From Pseudomonadota bacterium (GTDB taxonomy: Bacteria; Pseudomonadota; Alphaproteobacteria; Rhizobiales; Methylopilaceae): 7,839 nt of DNA. Positions 1 to 6,393 of the stretch are shown one piece after another (position 1 is the stretch's first letter; every line of letters begins with the position of its first letter). The stretch spans positions 1 to 7,839 of the forward strand of contig JAEWEX010000142.1 of the NCBI GenBank assembly GCA_023389135.1, written 5' to 3'. Made by a program: the position numbers and the translations under genes. Under the pieces are notes generated by a model. The model ran no database searches. It worked only from the letters and a program-made list of their open reading frames with translations, and was not told where the DNA came from.

Positions 1-37
1 CGCAGCACCGCGGCCTCAAGCTCGGTCCGGTCCGCCG
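1..37. repeat. 37-bp exact direct repeat, copy 1 (window edge)
   Basis: Bases 1-37 are identical to 1046-1082; identity stops at base 38 (c against g). The true length may be greater, because this copy touches the window edge. The other copy lies inside the DUF1244 coding region. Read on the minus strand in the DUF1244 frame, this copy would also give [11 protein letters not shown]. It is either a small duplication of gene sequence or an assembly-edge artefact. Confidence 0.9.
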
Positions 38-458
38 CGCACCGGCGCTGTCGGCCGATCCGGCGCCCGTGCTGGTCACCGCCTCCATCGACGCCGCCAG
101 CGTGCGGCCGGCCAGCATGGCCCGCGACCGCGGCCAGGCCCGCTTCGCCCATCCGGACCAGTCGTCGATCTCCGCATTGATGGCGCCGCCGTCGCGCACC
201 ATCGCCATGGCGTTCGGCGGCAATCCCACCGGCGGCCTCAGGAGCGACACCTTCCGCGGCCGCGCGGTGGCGCTGATCCCGACGATCCGCGTCGACCGGC
301 CAGACCAGGCCGGGCGTTTCGCGCAGCGCGGCGGCTGACGGGCCGGCCACCGCACCCGCAGCTCCGCGAGCCCCTTCAGGCTGAACGCTTCCGCGGCCCG
401 CAGCCCGTCCTGACGCAGGCCGGGCAGCCAGGCCTCCCCCAAGCGCGGCGGCGAAAGA
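1..458. other. Stretch without a supportable gene, downstream of gapR
   Basis: I do not recognise a gene here. On the minus strand one frame stays open from base 457 to the window edge (about 152 codons) with high third-position GC. It has no clear start beside gapR; the first ATG codons are at 208 and 202, and neither has a visible ribosome binding site. Its product contains a plausible stretch around 'RDGGAINAEIDDW' but matches no family I know. Another minus frame gives the protein-like 'SAAALRETPGLVWPVDADR' near 290-345, so a decayed or frameshifted gene is possible. On the plus strand a GTG-started frame at 69-338 (89 codons) looks like an antisense shadow, rich in Ala, Ser and Arg. I see no terminator hairpin with a T-run after gapR. 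This may be the 3' part of an unknown gene, a pseudogene or a non-coding spacer. Confidence 0.4.
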
Positions 459-707
459 TCAGCCGGCCATGCCCAGCGCCGCGAGATAGAGCTCCAGGAT
501 CGCCTCCTGCTCCTGGCGCTCGCTGGGCTCCTGCTTGCGCAGGGCCACGACCTTGCGCAGCACCTTGGCGTCGAAGCCGTTGCCCTTGGCCTCGGCATAG
601 ACCTCGCGGATGTCCTCGGAAATGCCCTTCTTCTCCTCCTCGAGCCGCTCGATGCGCTCGATGAAGGCGCGCAACTGGTCCTTGGCGATCTCGTCGGGGT
701 TCGACAT
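459..707 (-). CDS. gapR: GapR nucleoid-associated protein (DUF2312)
   Basis: This is an 82-residue small basic DNA-binding protein of the GapR/DUF2312 family. In Caulobacter, GapR binds AT-rich and overtwisted DNA ahead of replication forks and transcription, and it stimulates type II topoisomerases. Visible features are an N-terminal coiled-coil helix (about residues 9-33, [14 protein letters not shown]), the family signature [12 protein letters not shown] (36-46), then the basic [12 protein letters not shown], and a C-terminal helix ending [10 protein letters not shown]. Caulobacter GapR is, from memory, about 89 residues, so the protein is full length with a slightly shorter N-terminus. 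The start is supported by GGAG at 716-719, 8 bases before the ATG. The gene lies 64 bases downstream of the amidohydrolase-DUF1244 gene on the same strand, so the two are probably cotranscribed. The identification is strong; the DNA-binding role is taken from the Caulobacter homologue. Confidence 0.95.
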   Translation of the reverse strand: MSNPDEIAKDQLRAFIERIERLEEEKKGISEDIREVYAEAKGNGFDAKVLRKVVALRKQEPSERQEQEAILELYLAALGMAG

Positions 708-771
708 CGGGGAAACTCCGCTGGGTATGGGACAGGCCGGGACGACGGTCTCGGGCGAAACGGGCGCCGGG

Positions 772-1905
772 TCAAGCCGGCGGCGGCTCGTGGTGGTGGA
801 CAGCGGAGCCGGCCGCGAACGCCGCCTGCGCCGCGGCCGGCGCCTCGGCCTGATAGAGGGCCTTCCACCGCTCGTAGGGCATGCCGTAGACGGCCTCGCG
901 GGCTTCGTCCCGGGTCAGCGGCCGCCCCGTCGCCTGCGCCGCGTCCACCATCCAGTTGGACAGGCAGTTCCGGCAGAAGCCGGCAAGGTTCATGACGTCG
1001 ATGTTCTGCACGTCGGTGCGACGGCGGAAATGCGCGATCAGGCGTCGCAGCACCGCGGCCTCAAGCTCGGTCCGGTCCGCCGGCGGCAGGCCCGCGAACC
1101 CCTCGGCCGGCGCCGGATCGGTGCGCGAGCCGTGATGCTGAACCTGCGTCATGGCCGGCCCCGAGAGGAGCGGCGGCAGGATGCGCGCGAGCCGCTCGGC
1201 CCATGCCGTGGCGCCGGCCGCGTCCGCGATCAGGTCCTGTCGGATTTCCAGCAGCGCGTGCGGCAGGCCGCGCAGGGTGGCGTGCCGATGCATGGTGTCG
1301 CCCGCCAGCGCCCCGTCATAGGGCTCGTTGTCGCCCACCGTCAGCCCCTCCGCCCGCAGCGCCTCGATCAGCGGCCGGGCGAGCCGCGGGTCGCGGTCCC
1401 ACAGCACCGCCGCCTGCCACGGCCGCTCCCGCCCGCGCCACACCGGCGTGAAGCTGTGGAGCGAAAGGATCGCCGGGACGGAGCCGGCGGCCGCCCGTGC
1501 GTCGAGTGCGGCGGCGATGGCCCCGTGATAGGGCCGGTGGAAGCGCTCGAGCCGCCGGGCGACCTCTTCTCCATCGATGGCGGCATTGCCCGGAACCACC
1601 GCCCCGTCGGAGAGCCGCATCACCAGCGTCGGGTCGTCCTCGCCGCGATTGGGATCGATCAGGAGCCGGGAGTAGCGCGTCAGGAGGGCCTCGGCGCCCA
1701 GCCGTCCGGACAGCGCCCGCGTCACGGCCGCGACCCCGATATCCCAGCCGATGTGCCGGTCCAGCTGTCCCTGCGGCAGGCCCAGCGTGCCATACTCCGG
1801 AGGCAGCGCGTTGGAGGCGTGGTCGGCCAGCAGCAGCAGGGGGCTGTCGTTCCCGGCCGCAAGGTGTTCCACGGGTGTGAAGTCGGTTTCGGACGGCGCG
1901 GTCAT
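772..1905 (-). CDS. N-formylglutamate amidohydrolase-family protein fused to DUF1244
   Basis: The protein has 377 residues and two domains in one uninterrupted frame. Residues about 20-250 are an N-formylglutamate amidohydrolase (FGase) domain, a zinc-dependent hydrolase fold that cleaves N-formylglutamate to formate and glutamate in one branch of histidine breakdown. Motifs are [11 protein letters not shown] (25-35), [11 protein letters not shown] (51-61), [11 protein letters not shown] (78-87), [10 protein letters not shown] (148-156), DNEPYDG (192-198) and [13 protein letters not shown] (214-225). Residues about 275-355 are DUF1244, with [35 protein letters not shown] (CxxC at 311/314) and [13 protein letters not shown]. 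As I recall, related genomes encode these as two adjacent genes. An internal ATG at 1152 (Met252) could start a separate DUF1244 protein, but no Shine-Dalgarno precedes it. The chosen start gives the expected FGase N-terminus, although its own ribosome site is weak. No hut genes are nearby, so the substrate is unproven. gapR follows on the same strand. Confidence 0.88.
   Translation of the reverse strand: MTAPSETDFTPVEHLAAGNDSPLLLLADHASNALPPEYGTLGLPQGQLDRHIGWDIGVAAVTRALSGRLGAEALLTRYSRLLIDPNRGEDDPTLVMRLSDGAVVPGNAAIDGEEVARRLERFHRPYHGAIAAALDARAAAGSVPAILSLHSFTPVWRGRERPWQAAVLWDRDPRLARPLIEALRAEGLTVGDNEPYDGALAGDTMHRHATLRGLPHALLEIRQDLIADAAGATAWAERLARILPPLLSGPAMTQVQHHGSRTDPAPAEGFAGLPPADRTELEAAVLRRLIAHFRRRTDVQNIDVMNLAGFCRNCLSNWMVDAAQATGRPLTRDEAREAVYGMPYERWKALYQAEAPAAAQAAFAAGSAVHHHEPPPA
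1046..1082. repeat. 37-bp exact direct repeat, copy 2 (inside DUF1244 coding region)
   Basis: This copy is identical to window bases 1-37. On the minus strand it encodes the start of the DUF1244 domain ([12 protein letters not shown] and flanking bases), so it is the functional copy. The separation between copies is 1045 bases. Confidence 0.9.
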
Positions 1906-2035
1906 GGTGCCCGCAACATAGTGACGGGCGCGCCGGCATGCCATAGGAAGAACGGGCCGCGCCCGAAGCCCGGCGCCCGACGCCCCCTGGCAATGACGGC
2001 GCGACCGAACGCCGAATGAGGCAAACCCGACGCCG
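1906..2035. promoter_or_regulatory. Divergent intergenic region between the two operons
   Basis: This 130-base gap separates the minus-strand amidohydrolase-gapR pair from the plus-strand transporter-glycerate kinase-pyruvate kinase operon, so it should carry promoters for both directions. I see no convincing -35/-10 pair in either direction. Small symmetric elements are the palindrome GGCATGCC at 1935-1942 and a CGGGC/GCCCG hairpin (arms 1953-1957 and 1961-1965, 3-base loop). In such GC-rich DNA these may be chance. The regulatory role is inferred from gene orientation, not from a recognised motif. Confidence 0.4.
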
Positions 2036-2971
2036 ATGGCAGCCCTCGACCGCACCGACATCGCCCCAGATGGCGCGCAGGCCGTAGCCTTCGCGGCGCT
2101 GGTGATCGGCGCGCTGGCCATGGCGGCGTCGCCGATCTTCGTCCGCATCGCCGATGTCGGCCCGTTCGCCTCCGCGTTCTGGCGGGTGGCGCTGGCCCTG
2201 CCGGCGCTGTGGGCCTGGGAGCGCCTGGAAGCGGCGCATGATCGCCGCCGCGGCCGCCACGTCGACATGCGCGCCGGGCTCGGCCCGATCCTGCTGGCGG
2301 GCGCGTTCTTCGCCGGAGACCTGTTCTGCTGGCACCTGGCGATCATGAAGACCACGGTGGCCAACGCCACCTTCTTCGCCACCACCATGCCGGTCTTCGT
2401 CGTGCTCGGCATGTGGCTGGTGCTGCGCCAGCGGATCGAGCGGACGACCCTGGCCGGCCTCGCGCTGGCGCTGGCCGGGGGCGGCGCGCTGATCGGCGAG
2501 AGCGTCCAGGTCGCCCCGTCCCGCGTCACCGGCGACATCTACGGCATCGTCACGGCGATGTTCTTCGGCGCATACTTCCTGGCGGTCGGCGCCGCCCGCA
2601 AGCATGCAGGCTCCGGCCGCATCACATTCCTGGCGACCATCGTCACCGCCGCCATCCTGCTCGTCGTCGCGCTGGTCGCGGAGCCGCGCATCCTGCCGGC
2701 CAGCGCCGAGGGCTGGATGGTGCTTGCCGCGCTGGCGCTGGTCAGCCACGCGGGCGGCCAGGGCCTGATGGCCTTCGCGCTCGGCCACCTGCCGACCGCG
2801 TTCTCGTCGCTGGTGATCTTCCTGGAGGCCCTCGCGGCCGCCGCATTCGCCTGGATCCTGCTCGGCGAGGCGCTGTCGCTTCTGCAGATCGCGGGAGGCG
2901 CCGTGATCCTCGCCGGCATCTTCATCGCACGGCCGCGCCGCGTGCCGGTTCCCGTCCAACCCGTCGCCTGA
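2036..2971 (+). CDS. EamA-family (DMT superfamily) membrane transporter
   Basis: The 311-residue inner-membrane protein has about ten hydrophobic helices in two EamA repeats. The first covers about residues 17-155 and includes the FASAFWRVALALPALW segment (44-59), then ANATFFATTMPVFVVLGMWLVL (109-130) and a conserved-looking basic turn RQRIERTTLAG. The second covers about 166-299 and ends ILLGEALSLLQIAGGAVILAGI, which is typical of the second EamA repeat. An Arg/His-rich cytoplasmic loop lies at 69-79. The length is normal for the family. DMT carriers export or import small metabolites, and the substrate cannot be read from sequence. The glycerate kinase gene starts 12 bases downstream, so a glycerate-related or other organic acid substrate is possible, but this is only inference. 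The ATG at 2036 has only a distant GAGG (2018-2021) upstream, so the exact start is less certain than the family. Confidence 0.9.
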   Translation: MAALDRTDIAPDGAQAVAFAALVIGALAMAASPIFVRIADVGPFASAFWRVALALPALWAWERLEAAHDRRRGRHVDMRAGLGPILLAGAFFAGDLFCWHLAIMKTTVANATFFATTMPVFVVLGMWLVLRQRIERTTLAGLALALAGGGALIGESVQVAPSRVTGDIYGIVTAMFFGAYFLAVGAARKHAGSGRITFLATIVTAAILLVVALVAEPRILPASAEGWMVLAALALVSHAGGQGLMAFALGHLPTAFSSLVIFLEALAAAAFAWILLGEALSLLQIAGGAVILAGIFIARPRRVPVPVQPVA

Positions 2972-2975
2972 ACCC

Positions 2976-2981
2976 GAAGGA
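2976..2981 (+). promoter_or_regulatory. Closely spaced ribosome binding site of glycerate kinase
   Basis: GAAGGA lies in the 12-base gap after the transporter stop codon and ends only 2 bases before the ATG at 2984. This is tighter than the usual 5-9 bases. It still supports the start, because the resulting N-terminus MTEPERLLRAAFDAAIAAAHP fits the family. Confidence 0.5.
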
Positions 2982-2983
2982 CC

Positions 2984-4285
2984 ATGACAGAACCCGAACG
3001 CCTGCTGCGCGCCGCCTTCGATGCCGCCATCGCCGCGGCCCATCCCGACGGCGCCCTTCCGGGCCGCCTGCCCCCGGCCCCGCGCGGACGGCTGATCGTG
3101 CTGGCCGCCGGCAAGTCGGCGGCGGCCCTCGCGGCGGCGGCCGAGCGGCATTACCTGGACGAGATGGGGCTGGACCCCGCCCGGCTGGTGGGACTTGCCG
3201 TCACCCGCCACGGTCACGGCGTCCCCACGCGGCGCGTCAAGGTGATCGAGGCCGGCCATCCCGTGCCCGACGCCGCCGGGCTCGCCGGCGCGGAGACCAC
3301 GCTCGGCCTCGCCTCGGCCGCCACCGCCGACGACCTGGTGCTGGCCCTGGTGTCCGGCGGCGGCTCCGCCAACTGGGTGGCGCCCGCCGCCGGCGTCGAG
3401 TTCGGGGCCAAGCAGGCCATCACGCGGGCCTTGCTGCGCTCCGGTGCCGGCATCGCGGAGATCAACACGGTCCGCAAGCACCTGTCGCGCATCAAGGGCG
3501 GCCGCCTCGCCCAGGCCGCGGCGCCGGCGCGCGTGGTGACGCTGGCGATCTCCGACGTGCCGGGCGACGACCCGGCCGCCATCGCCTCGGGCCCGACCGT
3601 GCCCGACCACACCACGCTGGCCGATGCGCGCGCCGTGCTCGCCCGCTTCGGCATCGAGCGCATCCCGTCCATCGAGGCGGCGCTGTCCGACACCGCCAAC
3701 GAGACCCCCAAGCCCGGCGACCGCGTGTTCGAGCGCTGCGAGTACAGTCTGGTGGCGCGGCCCGCCGACAGCCTGGCCGCCGCACGCGCGGTGCTGGAGC
3801 AGGCCGGATACGACGTGGTGGACCTCGGGCCCGACGTGGAGGGCGAGGCCCGCGACGTGGCGGCCGACCATGCCGCACGGGCGCTGGAGGCCCTGGCGGC
3901 GGGGCGGCGCATGGCGCTGCTGTCCGGAGGAGAACTCACCGTCACGATCCGCGGCTCGGGCGGCCGCGGCGGGCCCAACCAGGAATATGCGCTGGCCCTG
4001 GCGACGGCTCTGGCAGGCGCTCCCGGCATCTGCGCCATTGCCGGCGATACCGACGGCGCCGATGGCGGCGGCGGCGCGGCGAGCGATCCCGCCGGCGCGA
4101 CGGTGACGTCCACAACTCTTTCCCGCGCCCGCGAACTCGGCCTCGATCCGGCCGGATTTCTGGCCAACAATGACGCCACGACATTTTTCGAGGGATTGGG
4201 GGATCTCGTCGTCACCGGACCGACGCTGACCAACGTCAATGATCTCAGGGTCATTCTCGTTGACCCGCAGCCTGTCGCCCGCTAG
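2984..4285 (+). CDS. Glycerate 2-kinase (MOFRL / TtuD-GckA family)
   Basis: This 433-residue cytoplasmic enzyme is predicted to phosphorylate D-glycerate with ATP to 2-phosphoglycerate, feeding lower glycolysis. The N-terminal DUF4147 domain (about 1-235) shows VLAAGKSA (39-46), RHGHGVPT (75-82), EAGHPVPD (89-96), the glycine-rich loop SGGGSAN (124-130), VRKHLSRIKGGRLA (163-176) and SDVPGDDPAAIASGPT (190-205). The C-terminal MOFRL domain (about 305-427) shows SGGELTVTIRGSGGRGGPNQEYALA, then AGDTDGADGGGG (353-364) and TGPTLTNVNDLRVIL (411-425). The length is typical. Family members were formerly annotated as hydroxypyruvate reductase TtuD in tartrate-utilisation clusters. The later catalytic work and these motifs favour the kinase. 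The gene sits between a transporter and, two genes on, pyruvate kinase, which is consistent with a glycerate to pyruvate route; the missing intermediate step is enolase. Confidence 0.93.
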   Translation: MTEPERLLRAAFDAAIAAAHPDGALPGRLPPAPRGRLIVLAAGKSAAALAAAAERHYLDEMGLDPARLVGLAVTRHGHGVPTRRVKVIEAGHPVPDAAGLAGAETTLGLASAATADDLVLALVSGGGSANWVAPAAGVEFGAKQAITRALLRSGAGIAEINTVRKHLSRIKGGRLAQAAAPARVVTLAISDVPGDDPAAIASGPTVPDHTTLADARAVLARFGIERIPSIEAALSDTANETPKPGDRVFERCEYSLVARPADSLAAARAVLEQAGYDVVDLGPDVEGEARDVAADHAARALEALAAGRRMALLSGGELTVTIRGSGGRGGPNQEYALALATALAGAPGICAIAGDTDGADGGGGAASDPAGATVTSTTLSRARELGLDPAGFLANNDATTFFEGLGDLVVTGPTLTNVNDLRVILVDPQPVAR

Positions 4286-4299
4286 AGCCCAAACCACCG

Positions 4300-4815
4300 A
4301 TGACGCATCGCCGACCGAACGCTCGATTCCCGCGCGCGGCCTTCTGCGCCGCACTCGCCGCCTGTGCGGCGACGCTCGCATTCGCCACGCCTGCCGCCGC
4401 CGACTTCCGCCTCTGCAACACCACCGGCAGCCGCGTGGGCGTCGCGCTCGGCTACAAGGACGGGGACAGCTGGGTGACCGAGGGCTGGTGGAACATCGGC
4501 GCCAACAGGTGCGAGACCCTGCTTCGTGGCCAGCTCGCGGCGCGCTACTACTACATTTACGGCGAGGACTACGACAACAAGAACGAGGTCTGGGACGGGC
4601 CGGCGCTGATGTGCGTGCGCGACCAGGAGTTCACCATCCGCGGCATCGACAACTGCCTGGCGCGCGGATACGAGCGCAAGGGATTCTTCGAGATCGACAC
4701 CGGCAACAACCGCGCCTGGACCGTTCAGCTCAGTGCCGACCCGGTCACGCAGGGCCAGTCTGCGCCGCCCGCCGTGCAATCGGGCCGCTCGGCGGCCGCC
4801 CAGGACGCGCGATGA
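4300..4815 (+). CDS. Secreted DUF1036 protein
   Basis: The 171-residue protein has a Sec signal peptide: a basic start (MTHRRPNARFPR), a hydrophobic core (about 13-29) and a likely cleavage after PAAA at residue 34. The mature part (35-145) matches DUF1036, with FRLCNTTGSRVGVALGYKD, WVTEGWWNIGANRCETLL, YYYIYGEDY, LMCVRD, RGIDNCLARGY and FFEIDTG. Cysteines 39, 71, 105 and 119 of the mature domain could form two disulfides in the periplasm. The tail from about 147 is rich in Gln, Ser and Ala and is probably disordered. No function is established for this family to my knowledge. The gene starts 14 bases after the glycerate kinase stop, without a clear Shine-Dalgarno, and overlaps the pyruvate kinase start. 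It is therefore cotranscribed with central-metabolism enzymes although its product leaves the cytoplasm. Confidence 0.92.
   Translation: MTHRRPNARFPRAAFCAALAACAATLAFATPAAADFRLCNTTGSRVGVALGYKDGDSWVTEGWWNIGANRCETLLRGQLAARYYYIYGEDYDNKNEVWDGPALMCVRDQEFTIRGIDNCLARGYERKGFFEIDTGNNRAWTVQLSADPVTQGQSAPPAVQSGRSAAAQDAR
4802..4805 (+). promoter_or_regulatory. Ribosome binding site and ATGA overlap that set the pyruvate kinase start
   Basis: AGGA lies inside the last codons of the DUF1036 gene, 6 bases before the ATG at 4812. The ATG shares bases with the DUF1036 TGA in the sequence ATGA (4812-4815), indicating translational coupling. The pyruvate kinase frame stays open upstream to about 4239. This site, with the conserved N-terminus starting just after it, argues that 4812 is the true start. 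Confidence 0.7.
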
Positions 4816-6242
4816 GGCGGCTCAGGCGCACCAAGATCCTGGCGACGCTGGGCCCCGCTTCCTCCGACCGCGCCATGATCCGCCGGCTGTTCGAGGCCGG
4901 CGCCGACGTCTTCCGCATCAACATGAGCCACACCCGCCATGACGGGCTGGCGGCACTTGTGAAGGACATTCGCGCGGTGGAGGCCGAGGTCGGCCGGCCC
5001 ATCGGCATCCTGGCCGACCTCCAGGGGCCCAAGCTGCGGCTCGGCCAGTTCGCCGGCGGCGCCATCGACATCGCGGCAGGCGACCGGCTCTGGCTCGACG
5101 GTGACCCCGCACCCGGCACCGCCGAGCGCGTCCAGCTGCCGCATCCCGAGATCATCGAGACGCTCGAGGTCGGCCACCGCATCCTGGTGGATGACGGCCG
5201 CATCACGCTGAAGGTGATCACCGCCGAGGCGGACCGCGTCGAGGTCGAGGTGGTGATCGGCAAGAAGCTGTCCGACCGCAAGGGCGTGAGCCTGCCCGAC
5301 ACGCTGATCCCGACCGCCGCCATGACGGAGAAGGACCGCTCCGACGCCGAGAAGGCGCTGGAGCACGAGGTCGACTGGATCGCGCTGTCCTTCGTGCAGC
5401 GCCCGGAGGACGTGGCCGAGCTGCGCAAGATCGTGCGCGGCCGCGCCGGCGTCATGTCCAAGATCGAGAAGCCGCAGGCGCTGGACCGCCTCGCGGAGAT
5501 CATGGAGCTCTCGGACGCGCTGATGGTCGCCCGCGGCGATCTCGGCGTCGAGATCCCGGTCGAGCGCGTGCCCGGCATCCAGAAGCAGATCACCCGCATG
5601 ACGCGGCTTTACGGCAAGCCGGTGGTGGTCGCGACGCAGATGCTGGAATCCATGATCACCGCCCCGGTGCCGACCCGCGCCGAGGTCTCCGACGTGGCGA
5701 CGGCGGTGTTCGAGGGGGCGGATGCGATCATGCTCTCCGCGGAGAGCGCGGCCGGCCAGTACCCGGTCGAGGCGGTCTCCACCATGAGCCGCATCGCCGT
5801 GGAGGTGGAGCGAGACCCCACCTACCGCCCGATCATCGACGCCCAGCACCAGGTGCCGGAGGCCACAGGCCCCGACGCCATCAGCGCGGCGGCGCGCACG
5901 GTCGCCGAGACGCTCGACCTCGCGGCGCTGCTGTGCTGGACCTCCTCCGGCTCCACGGGCCTGCGCGCCGCCCGCGAGCGGCCGCGGACGCCGATCCTGG
6001 CGCTCACCCCGCGCCTGGATACGGCCCGCCGCCTGTCGCTGGTGTGGGGGCTCCACTCGGTTTACGCCGACGACGCCCGCGACATGGACGACATGGTCGA
6101 CCGCGCCTGCCGCATCGCCTCCCGCGAGGGCTTCGCCTCCGCCGGCGAGCGCGTCATCGTCTGCGCCGGACTGCCCTTCGGCACCCCGGGCTCCACCAAC
6201 ATGCTGCGCATCGCCTTCGTCGGCGACGGGGGCGAAATCTAG
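4812..6242 (+). CDS. pyk: Pyruvate kinase
   Basis: The 476-residue cytoplasmic enzyme transfers phosphate from phosphoenolpyruvate to ADP, giving pyruvate and ATP. The N-terminal barrel begins with TKILATLGPASSD (7-19) and RINMSHT (35-41). The B domain lies at about 73-155. The catalytic core has MSKIEKPQAL (215-224; Lys217 and Glu219 aligning with the classical catalytic Lys and Mg-binding Glu), MVARGDLGVE (238-247; Asp243), ATQMLESM (274-281; Thr275), PTRAEVSDVATAV (287-299) and the GADAIMLSAESAAGQYP run. The C-terminal allosteric domain (about 345-476) contains SSGSTGLRAARERP and ends GTPGSTNMLRIAFV. Position 74 in QGPKLRLG is Lys where K+-dependent enzymes have Glu (rabbit muscle position 117), which predicts K+ independence. 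It is the last gene of the operon started by the transporter, and the N-formylglutamate amidohydrolase-gapR pair lies divergently upstream of that operon. Confidence 0.97.
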   Translation: MRRLRRTKILATLGPASSDRAMIRRLFEAGADVFRINMSHTRHDGLAALVKDIRAVEAEVGRPIGILADLQGPKLRLGQFAGGAIDIAAGDRLWLDGDPAPGTAERVQLPHPEIIETLEVGHRILVDDGRITLKVITAEADRVEVEVVIGKKLSDRKGVSLPDTLIPTAAMTEKDRSDAEKALEHEVDWIALSFVQRPEDVAELRKIVRGRAGVMSKIEKPQALDRLAEIMELSDALMVARGDLGVEIPVERVPGIQKQITRMTRLYGKPVVVATQMLESMITAPVPTRAEVSDVATAVFEGADAIMLSAESAAGQYPVEAVSTMSRIAVEVERDPTYRPIIDAQHQVPEATGPDAISAAARTVAETLDLAALLCWTSSGSTGLRAARERPRTPILALTPRLDTARRLSLVWGLHSVYADDARDMDDMVDRACRIASREGFASAGERVIVCAGLPFGTPGSTNMLRIAFVGDGGEI

Positions 6243-6260
6243 TTTTCCTGCCGATGTTTT

Positions 6261-6278
6261 CGCCGTGCGGTAACGGCG
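6261..6278 (+). terminator. Small hairpin after pyk, weak terminator candidate
   Basis: CGCCGT (6261-6266) and ACGGCG (6273-6278) form a perfect 6-bp stem around the loop GCGGTA, extendable by a G-T and an A-T pair. It starts 18 bases after the pyruvate kinase stop codon. No T-run follows on the plus strand; TTTT precedes it instead. If it ends transcription at all, it does not fit the standard intrinsic terminator. Confidence 0.22.
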
Positions 6279-6313
6279 GATTCAGAACTGGAGCGCATGG
6301 TCCCAACCGCGCG

Positions 6314-6360
6314 CCCCTTGCGGGCCTGCGCCGCAGAGTCCCCCTTGCGGGTATGCGCCG
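6314..6360. repeat. Two tandem 20-bp repeats, 27-base period
   Basis: Copy 1 (6314-6333) and copy 2 (6341-6360) begin CCCCTTGCGGG and end TGCGCCG. They differ only at positions 12-13 (CC against TA), giving 18 of 20 matches. They lie 34-80 bases before the diguanylate cyclase start. A pair of similarly spaced sites upstream of a gene could be a regulator-binding site, or simply a local duplication. The 27-base spacing is about 2.5 helical turns, so the copies would face different sides of the DNA. Confidence 0.8.
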
Positions 6361-6393
6361 GTTGTCCCTTGGCTTCGGTTCCGGTGTGGCTCG

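Noticed and set aside
69..338. Small plus-strand frame of 89 codons
   Set aside because: It has a GTG start without a ribosome binding site, shadow-like composition and no recognisable motif. I keep it only as a remark on the unassigned stretch.
1953..1965. CGGGC-CGC-GCCCG hairpin as an operator or terminator
   Set aside because: The arms are only 5 bp and the loop 3 bases, in DNA where such GC-rich symmetry is expected by chance.
610..2019. Long plus-strand open frame (469 codons) opposite gapR and the amidohydrolase gene
   Set aside because: It lies antisense to two recognised genes, its product is an Arg/Gly/Pro/Gln-rich sequence without family motifs, and extreme third-position GC explains the lack of stops.
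1906..2538. N-terminal extension of the amidohydrolase upstream of 1905
   Set aside because: The extra sequence runs antisense through the transporter gene and is Arg/Ser/Ala-rich. The FGase domain begins just after Met1 of the chosen start.
1316..4381. Very long minus-strand open frame (1021 codons) opposite the transporter and glycerate kinase
   Set aside because: It crosses several real genes and the divergent intergenic region, with low-complexity Gly/Arg/Gln/His-rich translation. It is a composition shadow.
4239..4811. N-terminal extension of pyruvate kinase to an upstream ATG
   Set aside because: The extension overlaps the DUF1036 gene in another frame and has no family similarity, while the start at 4812 has a Shine-Dalgarno and the expected N-terminus.
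4725..6056. Minus-strand open frame (443 codons) opposite pyruvate kinase
   Set aside because: The plus strand has every pyruvate kinase motif in order; the minus product is His/Arg/Asp-rich with no motif.
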